64,000 bases of DNA from Arcobacter arenosus (GTDB taxonomy: Bacteria; Campylobacterota; Campylobacteria; Campylobacterales; Arcobacteraceae): the NCBI RefSeq assembly GCF_005771535.1, contig NZ_VANU01000003.1:334583-398582 (forward strand). The letters run 5' to 3'. How positions within the stretch are numbered: position 1 is the stretch's first letter; each line of letters starts with the position of its first letter. A program made the position numbers and the translations under genes. Below, piece by piece: positions 47,602 to 56,898 of the stretch. The notes below the pieces were generated by a model, which did no database searches, had not been told where the DNA came from, and was given only the letters and a program-made list of their open reading frames with translations.

Positions 47602-48377
47602 TGGAAAAAAAATTTGCTATTAGTTTAGGTGGAGGTGCAGCAAGAGGGGCTTTTCACTTAGGTGTTTTACACTTTATGGAAGAGAACAATATCCAAATTG
47701 ATGCATATTCAGGTAGTTCAATTGGAGCTATTATTTCAGCTTCTCATGCATCTGGGGTAAAGGCAAAAGAACAATTAAAAATATTCTCTTCTAAAGAGTT
47801 AAAAAGTGTTTTAAAATTCAACTACTTTAAAAATGGTCTATTAAAAATTGAAAGAGAAAATAAAATACTAAATGACCTTCTTCCTATTTCAAACCTTGAA
47901 GAGATGCCCAAAAAAGTATATGTAACGGCCTATGACTTAAAGAAAAGACAATTACACTATTTTGATAAAGGTGATTCCCATATTTTATGTATGGCATCGA
48001 GTGCTTTAATTCCCCTATTTAAACCAATTTCTTATGAAAATATGTATTTAATTGATGGGGGACTTTTTGATTGTTTACCAATAAAAGTTTTTGAGAAGCA
48101 AGAATATGAAGTTTTTGCAATCGACCTTTTCCCAAAAAGTCATAAAAAAATAAAAAAACTTAGTTTCAATCCAATTAGATATATAAAAAAGGGACTTTTT
48201 ACCCAACTTTATGAAAACCATTCCCACTCAATTTTAAATGCAAACACTTATCTTGGAAGTTATGAGATAAGAGATTATTCAATGTTTACTTTTAAAGAAT
48301 TAAATAACTGTTTTAACTTTGGATATAAAGAAGCAAAAAAGATTTTTCTAAGTAATAAATCTACTCTTAAAGTATAA
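47601..48377 (+). CDS. patatin-like phospholipase
   Basis: 258 residues, RssA-type. Oxyanion hole SLGGGAARGAFHLGVL, nucleophile SGSSIGAI (GxSxG) and catalytic Asp in LIDGGLFDCLP make up the Ser-Asp dyad. Soluble, without a signal peptide. One-base overlap with the LpxH-like gene (TGATG), which is itself divergent from the GT4. Lipid substrate is unknown. Confidence 0.88.
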   Translation: MEKKFAISLGGGAARGAFHLGVLHFMEENNIQIDAYSGSSIGAIISASHASGVKAKEQLKIFSSKELKSVLKFNYFKNGLLKIERENKILNDLLPISNLEEMPKKVYVTAYDLKKRQLHYFDKGDSHILCMASSALIPLFKPISYENMYLIDGGLFDCLPIKVFEKQEYEVFAIDLFPKSHKKIKKLSFNPIRYIKKGLFTQLYENHSHSILNANTYLGSYEIRDYSMFTFKELNNCFNFGYKEAKKIFLSNKSTLKV

Positions 48378-48396
48378 AACTAAACCCTGAATTTTT

Positions 48397-48426
48397 TTAA
48401 GACTTTTATCTCTCATTGGATATAAT
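48397..48426 (+). promoter_or_regulatory. candidate promoter of dnaE
   Basis: TTAAGA (48397-48402), an 18-nt spacer, and TATAAT (48421-48426) preceded by TTGGA. Predicted leader is about 30 nt before the dnaE ATG. Confidence 0.5.
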
Positions 48427-48461
48427 CACAAAAAATTAAATCCAGAAGAAAAGTTAAAATA

Positions 48462-51400
48462 ATGTCACAAACTCCACAATTTACACACTTACATTTACAT
48501 ACAGAATATTCACTTTTAGATGGTGCCAATAAAATCAAACCACTTGCAAAAAAAGTAAAGGCAATGGGAATGACAAGTGTTGCAATGACAGACCATGGTA
48601 ACATGTTTGGAGCCATTGACTTTTATAATGCAATGAGAGCAGAGGGAATTAAACCAATCATCGGAATGGAAGCATATATTCACAATTCAGAAGATATTGG
48701 GGATAAAACAAATAGGCAAAGATTCCACTTATGTTTATATGCAAAAAATGATACTGGATACAAAAACTTAATGTATCTTTCTTCACAAGCTTATATGTAT
48801 GGTTTTTACTACTACCCAAGAATAAATAAAAAACTTTTAAGAGAAAATAGTGAAGGACTAGTTTGCTCTGCTGCTTGTTTACAAGGGGAGATTAACTGGC
48901 ATCTAAATTTACAAAATGAAAGAAATGTTAAAAATGGTGCAAAAGGTTACGAAGCTGCAAAAAATATTGCTTTAGAGTATAAGGAAATTTTTGGGGATGA
49001 TTTTTACCTTGAAATCATGAGACATGGTATTGGAGACCAACACTATGTAGATGATCAAATATTAAGAATCTCCCAAGAAACGGGTATAAAAGTGGTAGCC
49101 ACAAATGATACCCATTATTTAGAACAAAAAGATGCTGATGCCCATGAAGCTTTTATGTGTATTGCAATGAATAAACTTTATGATGATCCAAACAGATTAA
49201 GACACTCTGTTCATGAGTTTTATTTAAAATCTCCAGAACAAATTGCAAGACTTTATGCAGATATTCCTGAAGCTATTGAAGCAACTCAAGAGATAGCAGA
49301 TAAATGTAATTTGGAGATAAAACTAGGAAACCCTACTCCACCAAACTTTAAATTTACAAGGGATAAATTAAGAGAGCAAAACCTTGAAATACCATTTCCA
49401 GATGAAGAATACTCTTTAGAAAACGATAAAGCACTTTTTATCCATGAATGTTGGAAAGGTTTAGAAGATAGACTTAAAATTGTTCCTCCTGAAAAGCATC
49501 AAGAATATCGAGATAGATTACAAGTTGAGATTGATATTATCAACAATATGAAATTCCCAGGATATATGCTTATCGTTTGGGACTTCGTTATTGTGGCAAA
49601 ACAGATGAAAATCCCTGTAGGACCAGGAAGGGGTTCAGCAGCAGGAAGTTTAGTTGCCTATTCTTTATATATTACAGATATTGACCCTATGCCTTATGGT
49701 TTACTATTTGAGAGATTTCTAAATCCAGAAAGGGTATCGATGCCCGATATTGATATGGACTTCTGTCAAAGTAGAAGGGGTGAAATTATAGATTATGTTG
49801 TACAACAATATGGTCGTGCCAATGTTGCACAAATTATCACCTTTGGTAAACTTCTAGCTAAAGGGGTTATTAGAGATGTTGCTAGAGTTTTAGATATGCC
49901 CTACTCAAAAGCAGATGCTATGGCAAAACTTATTCCAGATGAATTAGGAATTAATCTAACTGATTCATGGGAAAAAGAACCTAAAATTAAAGAACTTTGT
50001 GAGATGGATCCCCTTTCAAAAAGAACATGGGACTTTGCTTTAGCACTTGAAGGATTAAATAGAAATGCTGGTACCCATGCAGCAGGTGTTGTTATCTCAA
50101 ATGAGCCTTTATGGAAAAAAACACCCCTATTTAAACCAAGTGGATTAGACACCCTTGCAACTCAATATAATGGTAAATATGTAGAGGATGTTGACTTAAT
50201 TAAATTCGACTTCTTAGGTCTTAAGACCCTAACAGTAATTGAAGAAGCAAATAAACTAGTTGAAAAAAGACATGGAAAAAGAATCAACTTTATCCTAGAA
50301 GATGTAAATGATAAAGGAGTTTATGAACTAATCCAATCAGGAAATACAATTGGATTATTCCAGATAGAATCTGCTGGTATGCAAGACTTGGCTAAAAGAC
50401 TTAAACCATCAGGTTTTGAAGATATCATTGCGATGCTTGCCCTTTATAGACCAGGTCCAATGGAATCGGGAATGCTTGATGACTTTATTGATAGAAAACA
50501 TGGACGAGCAGAAATTTCATACTTCTATGATGAATTTGTTGAACCTTTAAAACCTATACTTGAGCCAACTTATGGGGTTATTGTTTACCAAGAGCAAGTT
50601 ATGCAAATTGTACAAACTATTGGTGGATTTAGTCTTGGTGGTGCGGACTTAGTTAGACGGGCTATGGGTAAAAAGATTAAAGAGGAGATGGATAGACTAA
50701 AAGGTGAGTTTGCTGAAGGTGGAGTAAAAAAAGGTTATGTAAAAGAGCACTGTGAAGAGCTTTTCGACCTGATTGTAAAATTTGCCGGATATGGATTTAA
50801 CAAATCTCACTCAGCAGCTTATGGACTAGTAACTTTCTATACAAGTTTCCTAAAAAAATACTACCCTACAGAGTTTATGGCAGCCCTACTAACTCTTGAA
50901 AAAGATAATACAGATAAAGTTGTAAAATATGTGGATGAAGTTAAAAGAATGGGGATTGAACTATTTCCACCTGATATCAATAAATCTTTTTCTGTATTTT
51001 CAGCAAGACAAACAGATGGTCAAGAGGTTGTAATGTTTGGTATGGGTGCCATTAAAGGTGCTGGGGATGTGGCAATTAACCAAATTATTAAAGAAAGAGA
51101 TGAAAATGGAGAGTTTAAGGACTTATCAGATTTTATCTCTAGAATTGATGGGAGTAAAGTAAATAAAAGAGTAATTGAAGCACTTATTAAAGCTGGTGCT
51201 TTAGATTGTTTTCATTATTCTAGAAAAGCAATGCTTCAACAAATTGAGATAATTGGTGAAACTGTTGGAAAAGCTATGCAAGCTAAAAAGATGTCAACTG
51301 GTTCATTGTTTGGAGATAGTGAAGAATTAACAAGGGTAGAGATAGAACTTGAACACCTTCCTGAGTTTGAGCCTAAAGAGATTTTAGAGTTTGAAAAAGC

Positions 51401-52028
51401 TTCATTAGGGTTTTATGTATCTGGACACCCCCTTGATGGATATAGAGATGAACTTGACAAAATCAATTATACTTTAAGTTCTGGAATCGATGAAGTTGCA
51501 GATGGTTCACAAGCTCTTATAATTGGGAAGATTGAAGAGATAACTCAAAAAATCTCTAAAAAAGGTAATAAATTTGGTATAGCAAATGTACTTGACCTTC
51601 ACGGAAATATTGAGATTATGCTTTTTGAAAATAGATTAAAAGAGTTAGAAGATGATTTTGGTATCGATTTATCTAACCCATGGGATTCAGAACCAATTGC
51701 ATTTAAAGTAAAGGTTACCAAAGACGGTGACTTTACAAGAATGAATATACTAAAAATAGAATCTTTAGAAGACGCGAAAAAAGACAAAGTTAAAACAAAA
51801 CATGTTGAAAAACAGGAACCACCTTTAACAATAGCACTTCCCCATACAGACAATGCTGATAATGTATACAAATTATTTGATATTGTTGCAAATAATCAAG
51901 GGAAAAGACCCCTTAAAATATTAGTAAAAGCAAAACTTGCTGATATAGAACTAGAAAGTGGATTTAGTGTAACTTCTAAAGTAGAAGAATTAATAAAAAA
52001 TATTGATGGAGCATATGTAGTAGCATGA
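48462..52028 (+). CDS. dnaE: DNA polymerase III alpha subunit
   Basis: 1188 residues, the main replicative polymerase. N-terminal PHP domain FTHLHLHTEYSLLDGANK and MTDHGNMFG; the catalytic region includes PGRGSAAGSLVAYSL and the aspartates in PDIDMDFCQSRRGEI; then GLFQIESAGMQDLAKRLKP, YQEQVMQIVQTIGGF, the HhH region and a C-terminal OB domain (IGKIEEITQKISKKGNK). It ends with a four-base overlap to surE. Confidence 0.97.
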   Translation: MSQTPQFTHLHLHTEYSLLDGANKIKPLAKKVKAMGMTSVAMTDHGNMFGAIDFYNAMRAEGIKPIIGMEAYIHNSEDIGDKTNRQRFHLCLYAKNDTGYKNLMYLSSQAYMYGFYYYPRINKKLLRENSEGLVCSAACLQGEINWHLNLQNERNVKNGAKGYEAAKNIALEYKEIFGDDFYLEIMRHGIGDQHYVDDQILRISQETGIKVVATNDTHYLEQKDADAHEAFMCIAMNKLYDDPNRLRHSVHEFYLKSPEQIARLYADIPEAIEATQEIADKCNLEIKLGNPTPPNFKFTRDKLREQNLEIPFPDEEYSLENDKALFIHECWKGLEDRLKIVPPEKHQEYRDRLQVEIDIINNMKFPGYMLIVWDFVIVAKQMKIPVGPGRGSAAGSLVAYSLYITDIDPMPYGLLFERFLNPERVSMPDIDMDFCQSRRGEIIDYVVQQYGRANVAQIITFGKLLAKGVIRDVARVLDMPYSKADAMAKLIPDELGINLTDSWEKEPKIKELCEMDPLSKRTWDFALALEGLNRNAGTHAAGVVISNEPLWKKTPLFKPSGLDTLATQYNGKYVEDVDLIKFDFLGLKTLTVIEEANKLVEKRHGKRINFILEDVNDKGVYELIQSGNTIGLFQIESAGMQDLAKRLKPSGFEDIIAMLALYRPGPMESGMLDDFIDRKHGRAEISYFYDEFVEPLKPILEPTYGVIVYQEQVMQIVQTIGGFSLGGADLVRRAMGKKIKEEMDRLKGEFAEGGVKKGYVKEHCEELFDLIVKFAGYGFNKSHSAAYGLVTFYTSFLKKYYPTEFMAALLTLEKDNTDKVVKYVDEVKRMGIELFPPDINKSFSVFSARQTDGQEVVMFGMGAIKGAGDVAINQIIKERDENGEFKDLSDFISRIDGSKVNKRVIEALIKAGALDCFHYSRKAMLQQIEIIGETVGKAMQAKKMSTGSLFGDSEELTRVEIELEHLPEFEPKEILEFEKASLGFYVSGHPLDGYRDELDKINYTLSSGIDEVADGSQALIIGKIEEITQKISKKGNKFGIANVLDLHGNIEIMLFENRLKELEDDFGIDLSNPWDSEPIAFKVKVTKDGDFTRMNILKIESLEDAKKDKVKTKHVEKQEPPLTIALPHTDNADNVYKLFDIVANNQGKRPLKILVKAKLADIELESGFSVTSKVEELIKNIDGAYVVA

Positions 52029-52807
52029 AACAAATCTTACTAACAAATGATGATGGATTTGATGCAATTGGTTTGAAAGCTTTAATTGAAGCTTTAAGTC
52101 CCATTGCCAAAATAATAGTAGTAGCCCCTGCCAAAAATAAATCAGCATGTGGTCACTCTTTAACTTTAGATAGACCTTTAAGACTTGTAAATGTTGATGA
52201 TGATTATTACAAAATTGATGATGGTACACCAACAGATTGTGTTTTTATATCTTTAAACAATCTTTTTAAAGAGGGTTTTAAACCAGACCTTGTGATAAGT
52301 GGTATAAATATAGGTGCTAATATGGGTGAAGATATTACTTATAGTGGTACAGCAGCAGGAGCTATGGAAGCAGTATTACAAGGTATTCCAGCAATTGCTA
52401 TTTCACAAGTGTGCAGAAATAGATGTGAAGATATAAAAGAAGGCTTTGATTTTGCATTAGCTAAAAAAACCATTGCAAAGATTGCAAAAAAAATTCTTGA
52501 TGATAAATTCCCTTTAGAAAATAGAAAATTTTTAAATATAAATATTCCTCCAATTTCAATTGAAGAGTGCGAAGGGATAAAAATCACAAAGGCTGGATTT
52601 AGAGAATATGGAAACGATACCCATAGACATTATAATCCTAGGGGTGAAGAGTTTTATTGGATTGGATTACACCCTTTAATTTGGCAAGAAAGTCCAAATA
52701 AAAACTGTGATTTTGAAGCAATTAAAGCAAATTATGTATCAATTACTCCAATAATGTTAGATTTAACTTCATATAATGATATTGAAAAACTAAATAATTG
52801 GTTATAA
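52025..52807 (+). CDS. surE: 5'-nucleotidase / survival protein SurE
   Basis: 260 residues. Metal-binding ILLTNDDGFDAIGLKAL, SACGHSLTLDRPLR, PTDCVFISL, DLVISGINIGANMGEDITYSGTAAGAMEA are the family motifs. Dephosphorylates nucleoside monophosphates; stationary-phase survival role in other bacteria. Translationally coupled to dnaE by a 4-nt overlap. Confidence 0.96.
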   Translation: MKQILLTNDDGFDAIGLKALIEALSPIAKIIVVAPAKNKSACGHSLTLDRPLRLVNVDDDYYKIDDGTPTDCVFISLNNLFKEGFKPDLVISGINIGANMGEDITYSGTAAGAMEAVLQGIPAIAISQVCRNRCEDIKEGFDFALAKKTIAKIAKKILDDKFPLENRKFLNINIPPISIEECEGIKITKAGFREYGNDTHRHYNPRGEEFYWIGLHPLIWQESPNKNCDFEAIKANYVSITPIMLDLTSYNDIEKLNNWL

Positions 52808-52833
52808 TTACAAATATTAAAAAAGGAATAAAA

Positions 52834-53091
52834 TTGGATTTAAAAGAAGTTGTACTTCCACATATTGAAAAACTTGTTGGTGACTTAAAAGATAGTCAAG
52901 AATTAAAAGAAGTGCTAAAAAGAAGATTTACAAAAAAAGAATATAAAGTTTTTATTGCAATTGAAGAGGGTGTTGAATCTGAAGATATAGCAAAACAACT
53001 TGGAGACAAAGTTGACAGAATAGAAGAACTTTATAAATCAGCTTGTAAAAAACTAAATCAAGAAAAAATAAAACAAGAATTGGTTTACTAA
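52834..53091 (+). CDS. small HTH-like protein of unknown function
   Basis: About 85 residues from the TTG at 52834, which has AAAAGGA 7 nt upstream; an earlier in-frame start would overlap surE. The segment FTKKEYKVFIAIEEGVESEDIAKQLGDKVDRIEELYKSACKKLNQ resembles a helix-turn-helix of the sigma region 4 kind. It follows surE in the same transcript. Not assigned to a family. Confidence 0.5.
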   Translation: MDLKEVVLPHIEKLVGDLKDSQELKEVLKRRFTKKEYKVFIAIEEGVESEDIAKQLGDKVDRIEELYKSACKKLNQEKIKQELVY

Positions 53092-53106
53092 ATAATTAAT
53101 CCCTTA

Positions 53107-53132
53107 TTTTGATAGGAGAAATCCTATCAAAA
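53107..53132. repeat. 11-bp perfect inverted repeat after the surE operon
   Basis: TTTTGATAGGA-GAAA-TCCTATCAAAA. The stem is stable for this AT-rich genome and lies 16 nt after the stop of the small gene, as a 3'-end hairpin. On the plus strand it is followed by A's, not T's, so it is at best an atypical terminator. Confidence 0.5.
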
Positions 53133-53418
53133 AATACTTTACTTATATTTTTTGTGTAAAAAAGACACAAACTTAAAAAAATTAATCATTTTCAAAAAGA
53201 ATTATAAATCATAATAAAACTGAAATTAGTAACTTTAAAACAGATAAATTCCCTTAAAATTGTATTTTTTCCACTACTTTAATAAGTTAAACTAATAATA
53301 ATATCATAATATAGTTTTATATAATAATGTGCATAAATGAAGGTTATAGTTATATTTATATTCAATTAATATTAATTTATTTAGAATCTTTAATAATAGA
53401 TGTACGAGCTTTTTTAAC

Positions 53419-53431
53419 GTCAAAGCTTGAC
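53419..53431. promoter_or_regulatory. palindrome GTCAA-AGC-TTGAC upstream of soxC
   Basis: Perfect 5-bp arms around three bases, 29 nt before the soxC ATG. It could be an operator for a sox regulator, or chance; it is downstream of the only clear -10 box. Confidence 0.3.
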
Positions 53432-53460
53432 TCATTTTGAATACTAGATAAAGGAAAAAT

Positions 53461-54837
53461 ATGTCAGATTTTATTAAAGATTCTAATACTGATGTAACTA
53501 ATGAGAAATCAAAAGTACTTAGTAGAAGAGACTTTTTCAAAAAAACTGGTGCCATGAGTGCTGTAGCAGCAAGTAGTGTTGTTGCTCCATCATTACTTAA
53601 AGCATCAGAAGATGACCCTGCTATTATGCACCATCCTAAATGGGGACAATCTTGGGGTGACCCAGTTACAAAAAATAGATATGGTATCCCATCAGCTTAT
53701 GAACATAATGTAACAAGAAGAAATACAAAACTTTTAGCTTCAGGTAACTATAGAGCTTCTATTGCTGTTACTCCAATTCATGAATCAGATGGAATTATTA
53801 CTCCAAATGGTTTATTCTTTTCAAGATGTCATGGTGGTATTGCCCATGTTGACCCAAATGAATATAGACTTATGATTACGGGACTTGTAGAAAAACCAAT
53901 TGTATTAACACTTGCACAATTAAAAAGATATCCAAGAGTAACAAGAACACATTTTATTGAGTGCCCTGCAAATGGTGGACAAGAGTGGAGAAGACCTCAA
54001 TACAATTCTTTACAATTTGCAAAAGGATTTATGTCTTGTGCTGAATGGACTGGTGTTTATATCAAAACTATTTTAGAAGACTTAAAATTAAAACCTGAAG
54101 CAAAATGGATGTTAGCAGAGGGTAGTGATAACTCTGAAATGGGAAGATCAGTTCCTGTAGAAAAAGTTTTAGATGATGCAATGATTGTTTGGGGACAAAA
54201 TGGTGAAGCATTAAGACCTGAACAAGGTTATCCAGTAAGATTACTTCTTCCAGGTTGGGAAGGGAATCTTTGTGTTAAATGGCTAAAAAGATTAGACTTT
54301 GCAAGTGAGCCTTGGTATGCAAAAGAGGAAACGTCAAAATATACAGCCCTTAAACCAACAGGAAAAGCTGTTCAACACTTCTATGCAAATGAAGTAAACT
54401 CAACAGTTGTAATCCCTAGTCCAGAAAAACCATGGACAGACTTAGAAGATGGAGCAATGGTTGAGATTGAAGGTTTAGCTTGGTCTGGAATGGGAACAAT
54501 TACTAGAGTAGATTTATCATTTGATGGTGGGAATAACTATGTTGAAGCAAATATTAAAGGTTTAGTTCTTCCAAAATGTTGGACAAGATGGAGTTATATC
54601 CATAAATATAAAAAAGGTGAAAAGCTTTTACTAACTTCAAGGGCAATTGATGATGCAGGATTTATCCAACCAACTATTGATCAAGAAGTATTTGGATTTG
54701 ATGTAAAAAAAGAAGATTATGGAAAAGATAAAAATAAAGGAATGGGTGTTGAATCTGTTTACCATAGAAATGCAATTGAAACTTGGGAAGTAAATGAAAA
54801 AGGGGAGGTGAACCATGTTCAAGTTAGAACAATATAA
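53461..54837 (+). CDS. soxC: sulfane dehydrogenase molybdenum subunit SoxC
   Basis: 458 residues. Twin-arginine signal LSRRDFFKKTGAMSAVAASS (20-39) sends it folded to the periplasm. The sulfite-oxidase fold shows the Mo-ligand Cys168 in THFIECPANGGQEW, plus the C-terminal dimer domain FSWSG-like GLAWSGMGTITRVDLSFDGG. It oxidises the SoxY-bound sulfane sulfur with SoxD as electron acceptor. Good AAAGGAAAAAT ribosome site. First gene of the cluster; it overlaps soxD by 23 nt. Confidence 0.95.
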   Translation: MSDFIKDSNTDVTNEKSKVLSRRDFFKKTGAMSAVAASSVVAPSLLKASEDDPAIMHHPKWGQSWGDPVTKNRYGIPSAYEHNVTRRNTKLLASGNYRASIAVTPIHESDGIITPNGLFFSRCHGGIAHVDPNEYRLMITGLVEKPIVLTLAQLKRYPRVTRTHFIECPANGGQEWRRPQYNSLQFAKGFMSCAEWTGVYIKTILEDLKLKPEAKWMLAEGSDNSEMGRSVPVEKVLDDAMIVWGQNGEALRPEQGYPVRLLLPGWEGNLCVKWLKRLDFASEPWYAKEETSKYTALKPTGKAVQHFYANEVNSTVVIPSPEKPWTDLEDGAMVEIEGLAWSGMGTITRVDLSFDGGNNYVEANIKGLVLPKCWTRWSYIHKYKKGEKLLLTSRAIDDAGFIQPTIDQEVFGFDVKKEDYGKDKNKGMGVESVYHRNAIETWEVNEKGEVNHVQVRTI

Positions 54838-56014
54838 AACATTAGTAGCTTCACTTATAACTACTACTGCACTAATAACAGTTTCACATGCAAAAGAATC
54901 TGAATCTACTGCATATAATGGCTTATGGAATGCAAAAAAAGATATTAGTGGTGGAGTTTATTACCCAATTAAAGATGGTCAAACAGGTCCATATAAAGTA
55001 AACCCTCAAGTTTATAAAAATTCAGATGTTTCTAAAGGTGAAGATGGGATAAAAGTCTCTTTCAACCATGGTAGAGTTCCAACAAAAAATGAATATGATG
55101 CATGGAATAAAGATATAAATGGTTTAAATGAAGGTTTACCTGATGGATATGGATATGTTGATGAGGGTGAAATTCTTTATGAACAACAATGTATCATGTG
55201 TCACGGTGACTTTGGTAGTGGTGGCGGTGGATACCCTGCACTATCAGCTGGAAAAGCAAAAGAGATGAAAAAAACTCTTAAAAATAATAGATGGTTAAAT
55301 CCAACAGCGGAAGGTCCTTCTAGAGTATTTGGTTCTTATTGGCCAGTTGCAAGTACTTTATTTTGGTATATTAGAGATGCAATGCCTCATACTAAATCTA
55401 AAACATTAACTAATGATGAAACTTATTCATTAGTAGCTTATATGTTATATATCAATGGGATGAAAGTTAATGGTGAAATTGTAAATGAAACTTTTAAACT
55501 AGATAAAGAAAAATTCAAAAAAATTTATATGCCAAATAGATATGGGTTTATCCCTGATATTGATGGACCTAATGGAATTGAAAATGTTAGAGCATTTTAT
55601 GAAGTTCCATCAAACTACAGTGCAAAAAGATTGGCAAAAGGTGAAAAACCTTGTATGTCAAACTGTCAACAAACTAAAAATATTGTAAGACTTGAAGAGG
55701 GCGGTGGAATTACTGATTTCGAGCCTCCTATTTCAGTTGTAAGAGATTTACCTGTAGTTGTAAAAGATGAGGCTCACAAAGTAAGTTTTGATGCAAAAGC
55801 TGCATATGAAGCAAATTGTACAATGTGCCACAACACTGGAGTTGCTCCAAAAGCTGGGGATAAAACTGCTTGGTCTACATATTTAACAAAAGGGATGGAT
55901 AAAGTATATAAAAATGCCTTAGAGGGTACTAACATGGGTATGCCAGCAAAGGGTGGTTCTTCGCTTAGTGATGAAGAGTTTAAACAAGTTATTGACTACA
56001 TGTTGAAATTTTAA
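54815..56014 (+). CDS. soxD: SoxD diheme cytochrome c
   Basis: 399 residues with a Sec signal (LVASLITTTALITVSHA). Two c-type haem sites, C126-xx-CH (CIMCH) and C335-xx-CH (CTMCH), plus an extra Cys pair in PCMSNCQQT that may form a disulfide. Partner of SoxC; passes electrons to the respiratory chain. The strong GGGGAGGTG site inside soxC supports coupled translation. Confidence 0.93.
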   Translation: MFKLEQYKTLVASLITTTALITVSHAKESESTAYNGLWNAKKDISGGVYYPIKDGQTGPYKVNPQVYKNSDVSKGEDGIKVSFNHGRVPTKNEYDAWNKDINGLNEGLPDGYGYVDEGEILYEQQCIMCHGDFGSGGGGYPALSAGKAKEMKKTLKNNRWLNPTAEGPSRVFGSYWPVASTLFWYIRDAMPHTKSKTLTNDETYSLVAYMLYINGMKVNGEIVNETFKLDKEKFKKIYMPNRYGFIPDIDGPNGIENVRAFYEVPSNYSAKRLAKGEKPCMSNCQQTKNIVRLEEGGGITDFEPPISVVRDLPVVVKDEAHKVSFDAKAAYEANCTMCHNTGVAPKAGDKTAWSTYLTKGMDKVYKNALEGTNMGMPAKGGSSLSDEEFKQVIDYMLKF

Positions 56015-56025
56015 AAGGAATATTA

Positions 56026-56481
56026 ATGAATAGAAGAAATTTTTTAACTTTTGCTGGAAGTTTAATCGCACTTTCTGTAGTTCCTATGAATCTTAGAGCA
56101 AGCGATTATAGAAAATTAAAACCACAAGTGTGGGAAGCTCATACAATTGATGATGCTACAAAAGCATTATATGGAGTAAAAGATGTAATTGAAACAGATA
56201 AGATTAAAATCAAAGTTCCTAAAATCAATTCAAGTGGGGCAGCAGTTCCTGTTAAATTTGAAACATCATTAGATGCAAAAACAGTTGCGTTATTTCAAGA
56301 TGCAAACCCAGAAAGTGCAGTTGCAGTTTATGAAACAAACAAATATGATTTACAAAAATATGATGTAAAAATTAAAATGGCTGAAAGTGGTACAATCATG
56401 GTATTAGTCGAAGCAAAAGATGGGAAAATATACATGACCAAAGCTACAACAGAAGTTGCAGCTGGTGGATGTGAAGGGTAG
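56026..56481 (+). CDS. soxY: SoxY sulfur-carrier protein
   Basis: 151 residues with a twin-arginine signal MNRRNFLTFAGSLIALSV. The C-terminal carrier cysteine is in AAGGCEG (Cys149), where the usual arm is GGCGG: Glu replaces the second-last glycine. In the family the substrate is covalently bound to this Cys during thiosulfate oxidation. 11 nt after soxD and 8 nt before soxZ. Confidence 0.93.
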   Translation: MNRRNFLTFAGSLIALSVVPMNLRASDYRKLKPQVWEAHTIDDATKALYGVKDVIETDKIKIKVPKINSSGAAVPVKFETSLDAKTVALFQDANPESAVAVYETNKYDLQKYDVKIKMAESGTIMVLVEAKDGKIYMTKATTEVAAGGCEG

Positions 56482-56489
56482 GAAACTAA

Positions 56490-56888
56490 ATGGCAAGAAA
56501 TAAAATAACAGCAGTAAAAATTAAAATCAAAGATGGTGTAGCAACTGCAAAAATGGCATTCTCTCATCCAATGATGACATATAACCAAGCAAAAGCTAAA
56601 ACTGGAAATGCAGATGATGCAAACTTTATCACTCACATAACTGGAAAAGTTGGAGAAGAAACAGTTCTTGATATATCAACAAGTCAATTCTTCTCTAAAA
56701 ATCCAATATTTAAATTCCAATTTAAATGTGATAGCTTCAAAGTTGGAAGAAAGTTAACAGGTAGAGAGTTAGACAATGGCGTTAAGAGAAAAGAGACTGA
56801 ATATGGTGATTCTCTTAAGATTATTGCAATGGACAGAAAAGGGGAAACTTACGAAAAAGAAGTTGAACTTACTGCAAAAAAAAGATAA
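56490..56888 (+). CDS. soxZ: SoxZ, partner of SoxY
   Basis: 132 residues, no signal peptide of its own (carried out with SoxY). It has the SoxZ Ig-like fold: IKDGVATAKMAFSHPMMT, FITHITGKVGEETVLDISTSQFFSKNPIFKFQFKCDSF. The usual length is about 100; this one has a longer, basic C-terminal end (KRKETEYGDSLKIIAMDRKGET). In Campylobacterota soxCDYZ is separate from soxXYZAB; the latter is not in this window. Confidence 0.92.
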   Translation: MARNKITAVKIKIKDGVATAKMAFSHPMMTYNQAKAKTGNADDANFITHITGKVGEETVLDISTSQFFSKNPIFKFQFKCDSFKVGRKLTGRELDNGVKRKETEYGDSLKIIAMDRKGETYEKEVELTAKKR

Positions 56889-56898
56889 AGGAAATATT

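Larger units (their letters stand above)
53092..53460. other. 369-nt non-coding region between surE operon and soxC
   Basis: Very AT-rich, no supported gene. It contains a perfect 11-bp inverted repeat at 53107-53132, a possible TATAAT at 53320-53325 and a palindrome at 53419-53431, listed separately. A 37-codon frame from 53327 has no ribosome binding site. Confidence 0.6.

Noticed and set aside
53327..53440. 37-codon reading frame upstream of soxC
   Set aside because: No ribosome binding site, AT-rich composition with Ile/Tyr/Leu filler, and it runs through the leader region; likely chance.
56776..56898. Longer start of the DUF302-like protein inside soxZ
   Set aside because: It would remove the signal peptide from the N terminus; the ATG at 56899 has its own ribosome site.
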